Part shown: one piece after another, positions 61,101 through 64,000 of the stretch
Layout: every line of letters starts with the position of its first letter
Numbering within the stretch: the stretch's first letter is position 1
Assembly: GCF_000764305.2 (NCBI RefSeq)
Contig: NW_025946735.1
Coordinates: 79,441-143,440 of the forward strand
Reading direction: 5' to 3'
From: Hyalella azteca
Taxonomy: Eukaryota; Arthropoda; Malacostraca; Amphipoda; Hyalellidae
Length of the DNA stretch: 64,000 bases
The notes under the pieces: model-generated
The model's database searches: none
What the model saw: the letters and a program-made list of their open reading frames with translations, nothing else
Told to the model about the DNA's origin: nothing
Translations under genes and position numbers: made by a program

Positions 61101-64000
61101 AATGAGTATTTTTATGCATATTTTAACAAAAGCATTACTCTGGATTACAATACTTGAAATTTGAATTCCAAATATATTAATAAATATAATTACAAAATAA
61201 ATGAATATACGATGAAAAGTACTTTATATCACTTCTAATTTGGTGATAAGTACCTCGCTTCACACATAACTGACGAGAAACTACATCGCCTCGCTCTTGA
61301 CTATGATGCTAAAATACTTTGCCTAACTCATAACTGAGATTAGAACACGTCAACGCATTTCTAGCTACAGTGAGAAACAACTTACCCTCTCTTGTAACTC
61401 TGGGGAAACTGTGTAATAACTATGCATATGTTGGTAGAATTAACTGGCCCCATTTGTAAGTAAGGTAAAAAATACCTTACAATAATGGTAGCTGTGGTGG
61501 AATTTAACTCTCCACGCTTGTAACTAAGGTGAAAAATATCTCCTAATTCAAGTAACTGCAGTGAAAATTAATTTGACACCCTTGTAACTATTGTGCAACT
61601 TACCACGTCACGCTTGTAACTGCGATAAAAAATGTCTCATGAGGGAAAATCGTAACTGTAACCCGAGCGGCAAATTATAGACTGATAATTACAGATTTAT
61701 GACAATTTGTTATTACTTATCCAAAATGGCGAAAACCACACGGTTTGGGAGTACGCGTCTGGCCAAGAACAATGCTTGCCAAAGACAAGCTGGAGTCCCG
61801 ATGACATGTTGCCACCAGTTCTTGGCTGAGCAAAAAAAAAACGTGATTGAATTCAACGACGAACGAAAATGTATAATTTTTGATTCGCAATATTAAGAAG
61901 AGCCACGACAATAACCGACAAAAGAAAGGATAGAAGAAAAAAGTCCTTAAGAAAAAAAAAAAATATAAAATAACAAAAGAAACCCGCAAAAAAAAACCAA
62001 CAAAAAATCAAAGGAATAATTTTCCCCACAAAATTCCAAAACAAAAACAGTATAATACAAAAAGAAAAAAATAACAGACAGAGATAAAAAGAGACACAAC
62101 AAAACAAAGAAAAAAAATTTCCCCCTCCCCAAATTCAAAGAAAATTTGGGGTGTCATTTTCTGGTTTAATTTCAAAGAACAAATTATTCATCCCTTTCCA
62201 ATGATCAGTCCCGTCAGAATTTTATACCAGAATTGTTTGGGATAATAGAATTTCGTATATCTGAAGGACAGAAATCGGGATACTTGAGATTTTTTAGAGC
62301 CGGTTAAAAATCTTTCGCAGGTAAGCATATGACAGCCAAACAGAACGGGCATTCAAGAGGCTCAAAATGGGGAGTTCTATTGGGAAAATCATTCAAACAA
62401 TTTATTATCAATGCGTTACAGACGAATTAATTTGGACCTTAAAAAGTTACATACAAGTTTGAACAGACGACTGTTCAAACAGTCATGAATATGGCCTACT
62501 CACTAGCAGGAAAAGGAGCTTCGTTCGCTAAGAAGTAGAATGCAGCAAGAATGTGAGCAGAAAGCTCTGCAGTTGCAACTTTTGTAGCGTTGACTGCACT
62601 GCTCGCTGATTTTGGTTGACGATTCGCCGAACTTCTGCCCGCGTACAAAGACTGGTATACCAGGGCACAGAGTCGGCGGCCGTGGTCCCTGAGAGCTGTT
62701 TCTTTTATATCGTACTGAAGACCGTAAAAAAAGATAAATTAAAACCATTTACTAACTTATTGCACATTTTATTGTCGGAAGATCGATGAATAATGTGTCG
62801 GAAAGAAATACATTGCGTCAAGAGTGACCAAGAAACAATAATGTCGGTAAGTTATTGTCGGAATATTTTTAATTTCACATCATAATTTTATTTTGAGTTC
62901 AGAAGCGTCCGTCAAGATAAATAATAATTTTTCAATATGCCTTCAGTGTGGGATATCCTTGAGAGCATCAGTGTTTTGCAAAGTCATCCCTATAGTGTGC
63001 GGCTCAAAGGAGTTTCTACAAAAATTCGTACTTAAAAAATGTATATAATATTGCATATTGATAAGATAAAAACCCTAACAATTTACGCAAGAAGAACTAA
63101 GCCACTTCCGCGATGACTTTCTAGCGCTTTAATTTCTTCATGAAGAGTTTGTCATAAAACAACTTGTCTGCAGTGAGTATATGTAATTTATTTTTAAATT
63201 TAAGTTGCACGCATGGCATTAAAAAAACAGCATAACAACTCCATAGTGTTAATATTGGAGTGGCTGTGCGGCTCAATGCTTTAAGAGAAGTTGCTTGTCG
63301 ACTTATAGTTGCATGAAGTTCCGTTAAATTCTGATTGCAGCTCCAAAGTTACCATGAAAACCACTTGGATTTTGAGAAATGAAGTCTGCGAGAAAGAAAA
63401 TTAGGAATATTTTTCATGAACGGCACTGTCACAAATGCAGAAATACTACTATATTCTAATAAATACTATGATGAAGGATATCCCTAGCATACATAAATAA
63501 AGTTACCCTGAGTTGAGAATATAATGAATTTGCAGCGAAATAACTTAATCTCCCGTTAACTTCTCCATAAAATATTGTTCAAGGCTACAGATTAAAAAGA
63601 CTACAGTGCAGATCAAGTAGAGAGTGAAGTGAAAAAGTCATTTGTGTAAGATAGTTTTCAATTTTTCAGGAGTTAAATAGAGACATTACTGTGCGTCTGT
63701 AATTAGCGTTTGCTCCCTATCTTCTGGCTGGTGTCAGATGCATGCATAACGAGCGTGTTTCATGGTAAACAAACTCATTGCGAAACATAGATTGGAACTA
63801 TTAAAGTACATGGTATTTTTTTTAATTAACACTTGCCTGTAGGTCGATAAAACGTTTGGAACTATTAAAGTATATGGAAATTTTATTTAATAACAAACCA
63901 TGAACACTTGCCTGAAGGTCGATGAAGCGTCCGTTGTCGGTCAGTAAAGCTTCAACTCCAACGACGTTTCGGTACTTACAGAAATTTCCAGCCTGCGTCT
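46842..64000 (-). CDS. Polysaccharide lyase family 8-like protein (hyaluronate/chondroitin lyase fold), 14 exons, 5' partial
   Basis: Joined exons: 64000-63912, 62714-62504, 61825-61717, 60998-60934, 59314-59173, 58898-58793, 58447-58291, 57063-56898, 55911-55794, 55391-55257, 53717-53487, 50426-50203, 49569-49407, 49178-46842. All junction phases agree and the product is 1416 residues from the first whole codon. PL8 enzymes cleave hyaluronan, chondroitin sulfate or xanthan by beta-elimination. Landmarks by window-residue number: RFIDLQY (25-30), NWW (102-104) aromatic patch, GGN (158-160), DGCIHQH (207-213) with the catalytic-type His213, GR (287-288), HHRP (354-357), Glu374 in the S.R....E motif, GDGW (388-391), DWFKVPG (413-419), AKKSW (474-478), HG (589-590). 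The Tyr expected at 222 is Ser, so activity is doubtful. A long Asn-glycosylation-rich insert and an RSKR site occupy the last exon. The start and any signal peptide lie beyond 64000. Family call is confident from motif order; substrate and activity are unknown. Confidence 0.9.
49355..49420. repeat. 32-bp tandem duplication over the exon 13 donor
   Basis: ACATTTTATTACTCTATTAC followed by CTGGTCTACATG occurs twice, 32 bp apart. Both copies hold the donor CAG|GTAATA on the minus strand. The distal donor would shift the frame by 32 nt. Confidence 0.85.
49407..49569 (-). CDS. PL8 gene, exon 13 with HG..P....Y motif
   Basis: Acceptor TTTCCCAG, donor GACCAG|GTAATA. It encodes ILESHGAQPVDARYSHAYVP and ends STAHVVWSHVDQ. 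DHG..P....Y.Y..(L/V)P ending the central domain is typical of PL8. Local GC is higher than in surrounding introns. The donor is duplicated in a 32-bp tandem repeat. Confidence 0.85.
49581..49830. repeat. Two overlapping tandem duplications in the intron 5' of exon 13
   Basis: GAGTTTTTAAAAGAAAAGTA occurs at about 49582 and in near-identical form at about 49692. CTAACAATCAAGG(A/T)(G/C)AGTAAAA recurs 54 bp apart between 49730 and 49830, followed each time by TCACTATAATCATCTTC. Confidence 0.7.
50203..50426 (-). CDS. PL8 gene, exon 12
   Basis: Acceptor TTCTGGCAG and donor TTCGA|GTAAAT. It starts VVADGEVTVGLRDGKTEVHG and passes through HDSLGYVFL to NEDIPVFE. The order 'TT..Q - G.V - H..(I/L)GYVF' fits the family. 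The acceptor is duplicated 63 bp upstream in the sense direction, so an alternative start is possible. Confidence 0.8.
50419..50544. repeat. 63-bp tandem duplication over the exon 12 acceptor
   Basis: GCCACCACCTGCCAGAAGTT begins at 50419 and again at 50482. Each copy contains the minus-strand acceptor TTCTGGCAG. Using the upstream one would add 21 in-frame codons with no stop. Confidence 0.85.
51209..52067. mobile_element. Foldback DNA transposon, 859 bp, with long inverted arms and a minisatellite core
   Basis: Left end CAGGGTGTCCCAAAATAAAC and right end, read inward on the other strand, CAGAGTGTCCCAAAATAAAC. Arms of about 280-295 bp match along their length and are inverted. The core at about 51480-51780 is a roughly 26-bp tandem repeat. 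TATA flanks both ends, consistent with a TA or TATA target duplication. The right arm has an extra nested palindrome (ATTAGTAAAATGATCTTA and its complement). Each arm carries the same open segment (IDLSEFWWRDAEKHRKQ), probably mirrored non-coding or residual transposase sequence. Confidence 0.85.
51480..51780. repeat. 26-bp minisatellite in the core of the foldback element
   Basis: Tandem units built on CACCAAAGATTGCCATGATT plus GTCTCT. Near its left part the units switch orientation, since GGTGAGAGGCAATCATGG forms precede CATGATTGTCTCTCACC forms, so even the core is partly palindromic. Confidence 0.85.
52108..52545 (+). pseudogene. Decayed reading frame in an intron of the PL8 gene, antisense to it
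   Basis: From an ATG at 52108 the frame runs 111 codons to a TAG at 52438 with a single in-frame TGA after KRTSLH. A +1 frame then continues as AFTTAGFDATRQEF and on to PLPD with a TGA near 52543. The composition is protein-like (IARLDHHVDKKPTSASK, FMEYLDRAFTKSRREV) and less AT-rich than the surroundings. I recognise no family. It sits 40 bp beyond a foldback transposon, so it may be a transposon remnant or a processed gene fragment. Confidence 0.35.
53487..53717 (-). CDS. PL8 gene, exon 11 with AKKSW motif
   Basis: A 77-codon exon in phase 0 on both sides; acceptor CCTTCAG, donor AATCAG|GTGCGT. It contains FVGGASDGYTGVAAM, AKKSWHFFSDCVVALGSDI and EVVTTLNQ. AKKSWF.F.D..V.LG..I followed by V.TT..(N/Q) is one of the clearest signatures of the PL8 central domain. 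Confidence 0.9.
54191..54224. repeat. Perfect 15-bp inverted repeat in an intron
   Basis: GTTTTCATTAAATCA and TGATTTAATGAAAAC around a 4-base loop; a second hairpin (AAAACTATTAATT/AATTAATAGTTTT) lies directly to its left. Confidence 0.8.
54838..55380. repeat. 138-bp tandem array derived from exon 10 of the PL8 gene and its donor site
   Basis: The block ACTGACTTGCATGGGCTGTT recurs at 55251, 55113 and 54975, and in decayed form near 54838, always 137-138 bp apart. Each unit carries the last 45 bases or so of exon 10, the GTCAGT donor and about 90 bp of intron. The copies drift progressively leftward. An undetermined base (n at 54820) lies just beyond the last unit. Confidence 0.85.
55257..55391 (-). 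CDS. PL8 gene, exon 10 with GDGW and DW..PG motifs
   Basis: A 45-codon exon in phase 0 on both sides; acceptor CGAGCAG, donor CAA|GTCAGT. It encodes GDGWLSIIANGREFGSK and on through FDWFKVPGVTSP. PL8 enzymes show GDG...Y followed by (W)DW..(L/I)PGTT at this point. The 3' part of the exon and its donor are copied in a four-unit 138-bp array just downstream. Confidence 0.85.
55794..55911 (-). CDS. PL8 gene, exon 9 with HHRP motif
   Basis: Acceptor TATTACAG, donor TATCAG|GTAATT. The segment reads SDVMVHHRPHFFAGLRLTSK then RSVRPEGFRNGPN. The H(H/R)RP and S.R....E...N elements are characteristic of the PL8 central beta domain; the Glu corresponds by eye to the tetrad Glu (Glu371 in Flavobacterium chondroitin AC lyase). 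The second Glu of the usual NGEN is Pro here. Confidence 0.85.
56898..57063 (-). CDS. PL8 gene, exon 8
   Basis: Acceptor AATTCAG, donor TACAG|GTATAT. It encodes GRLVTEVGAQDAIERAVKIL and on to ANRHFYS across the junction. It matches the helical linker between the alpha-toroid and the central beta-sandwich of PL8. Phases 1 in and 2 out agree with the neighbours. Confidence 0.8.
58291..58447 (-). CDS. PL8 gene, exon 7 with GR active-site segment
   Basis: Acceptor TTTCTGCAG is strong; donor GACTCAG|GTATTC. The exon encodes HVGLVMWWLHDSPAFLGNFI and onward to IVEPSSTGRHIDS. The last part aligns to the family's VRGRAISR-type loop that supplies catalytic arginines; one Arg (residue 288) is retained and the others are replaced. 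Confidence 0.8.
58793..58898 (-). CDS. PL8 gene, exon 6, catalytic-His segment with Tyr replaced by Ser
   Basis: The exon encodes PDGCIHQHNLRLHRSDSPQV and then LHQMYSINYGKEFYR. PL8 enzymes have DGS(F/Y)xQH followed nine residues later by the catalytic Tyr (His225/Tyr234 in Flavobacterium chondroitin AC lyase, His399/Tyr408 in pneumococcal hyaluronate lyase). Here the His is kept but the residue at +9 is Ser (codon TCA) and the following Gly is Pro. The acceptor is weak (TTTGAAG) but is the only one that fits phase 2. Donor CAGG|GTTAGT. Confidence 0.8.
59173..59314 (-). CDS. PL8 gene, exon 5 with GGN motif
   Basis: Acceptor TTACAG, donor ATCAG|GTGCGT. The encoded segment starts GGNLGPRMVLGAVEAAL and ends AVYRDGWLGNGIR. 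It corresponds to the PL8 'TGAN' segment, where the Asn lies in the catalytic site and neutralises the uronate carboxylate, followed by helices leading to the catalytic His motif. Confidence 0.85.
60934..60998 (-). CDS. PL8 gene, exon 4
   Basis: A 65-bp exon with acceptor TTCAG and donor GCAG|GTGCG. It encodes FWTAGVAGPVWNLAKKDG then TMAG. The frame is fixed by phase agreement on both sides (2 in, 1 out). It bridges the NWW exon and the GGN motif of the next exon. Confidence 0.8.
61381..61650. repeat. Degenerate tandem repeats in an intron, CTTGTAACT motif
   Basis: (C/T)(C/G)(C/T)TTGTAA(C/G)T followed by AAGGT.AAAAAAT recurs about five times at 55-80 bp spacing inside intron 3 of the PL8 gene. 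Units are diverged and of unequal length. Confidence 0.55.
61717..61825 (-). CDS. PL8 gene, exon 3 with NWW substrate-cleft motif
   Basis: The acceptor TTTGCTCAG is preceded by an exceptionally T-rich tract; the donor is GGATAA|GTAATA. The exon encodes KNWWQHVIGTPACLWQAL and onward. NWW..IG.P is a hallmark of PL8 lyases; the two tryptophans form the aromatic patch of the substrate cleft in characterised enzymes. Phases 1 in and 2 out both match the neighbours, which is strong support for the model. Confidence 0.85.
61831..62130 (-). other. Very long T-rich (polypyrimidine) stretch upstream of exon 3
   Basis: On the gene strand this 300-nt part of intron 2 is dominated by T and C runs (on the plus strand, runs of A such as GAAAAAAAAAAAATATAAAA). 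It ends directly at the exon 3 acceptor. The several overlapping open frames here encode only F/L/S strings and are not genes. Confidence 0.6.
62504..62714 (-). CDS. PL8 gene, exon 2
   Basis: The exon follows a TTCAG acceptor and ends at A|GTGAGT. It encodes about 70 residues beginning YDIKETALRDHGRRLCALVY and ending EAPFPA. In PL8 proteins this is the helical N-terminal part where a 'H..R...LA..Y' segment follows the D-I-Y motif. An N-A-T glycosylation sequon is present. It ends in phase 1, which is completed by the next exon to give T-K-N-W-W. Confidence 0.75.
63792..63926. repeat. 75-bp tandem duplication over the exon 1 donor
   Basis: ACACTTGCCTG(T/A)AGGTCGAT and TTGGAACTATTAAAGTA occur twice at 75-bp spacing. 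The minus strand carries CAG|GCAAGT in both. Read-through to the distal donor adds 25 codons without a stop. Confidence 0.8.
63912..64000 (-). CDS. PL8 gene, exon 1 of window (5' truncated)
   Basis: The frame ends in DNGRFIDLQ, which resembles the start of the PL8 N-terminal domain, usually a D..W.DI.Y type motif. The exon continues past the window edge, so its start is unknown. The donor reads CAG|GCAAGT, a GC-AG type intron; no GT donor fits the phase nearby. Phase 0 at the end joins to YDIKETALRD in the next exon. Confidence 0.7.

Noticed and set aside
61717..61989. 90-codon frame over the NWW exon in another reading frame
   Set aside because: Shadow of exon 3; the splice-phase-consistent frame is the one encoding KNWWQHVIGTP.

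Overview
The window looks like AT-rich nuclear DNA from an animal, most likely an arthropod. The reasons are long non-coding stretches, many micro- and minisatellites, locally duplicated blocks, dispersed short repeats, and one gene split into many exons by GT-AG introns. There are no operons and no bacterial-style gene density. I cannot name the species; a crustacean is a guess.

Only one gene can be supported firmly. It lies on the minus strand from the right edge (64000) down to a stop codon at 46842. I reconstructed 14 exons whose splice phases all agree, giving 1416 residues plus a stop; the 5' end lies beyond the window. The protein is a member of polysaccharide lyase family 8 (hyaluronate/chondroitin AC lyase fold). 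In order it shows an N-terminal alpha-toroid part (FIDLQYD, then NWW..IGTP, GGN, PDGCIHQH), a central beta-sandwich part (HHRP, S.R....E, GDGW, DWFKVPG, AKKSW.FF, ALGSDI, HG..P....Y) and a C-terminal lyase domain. Three things are odd. The position that should hold the catalytic tyrosine, nine residues after the catalytic histidine, reads serine. The C-terminal domain seems to be split by roughly 560 residues of disordered sequence rich in N-glycosylation sequons, with a furin-type RSKR site. Four of the exon-intron borders carry local tandem duplications, two of which leave an open, in-frame alternative splice extension.

Region by region: 1-46 kb holds no gene I can support. It contains a 19-bp minisatellite (7.8 kb), an 18-bp minisatellite (35.2 kb), an ATTC microsatellite (23.7 kb), direct duplications of 40 to 473 bp (2.5, 9.0, 18.7, 19.9, 28.4, 31.5, 34.7, 36-37, 37.3, 38.3, 43.4 and 46.1 kb), several perfect hairpins, a possible LTR-like promoter block near 29.7-30.2 kb and a weak candidate exon at 31.45 kb. 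Four copies of a short dispersed element (17.3, 31.8, 41.8 and 46.7 kb) share a palindrome, terminal inverted repeats and an internal GACGGACA-type microsatellite; the last copy lies in the 3' UTR of the lyase gene. Within the lyase introns are an 859-bp foldback transposon (51.2-52.07 kb), a decayed antisense reading frame (52.1-52.5 kb) and a 138-bp tandem array derived from exon 10 (54.8-55.4 kb).
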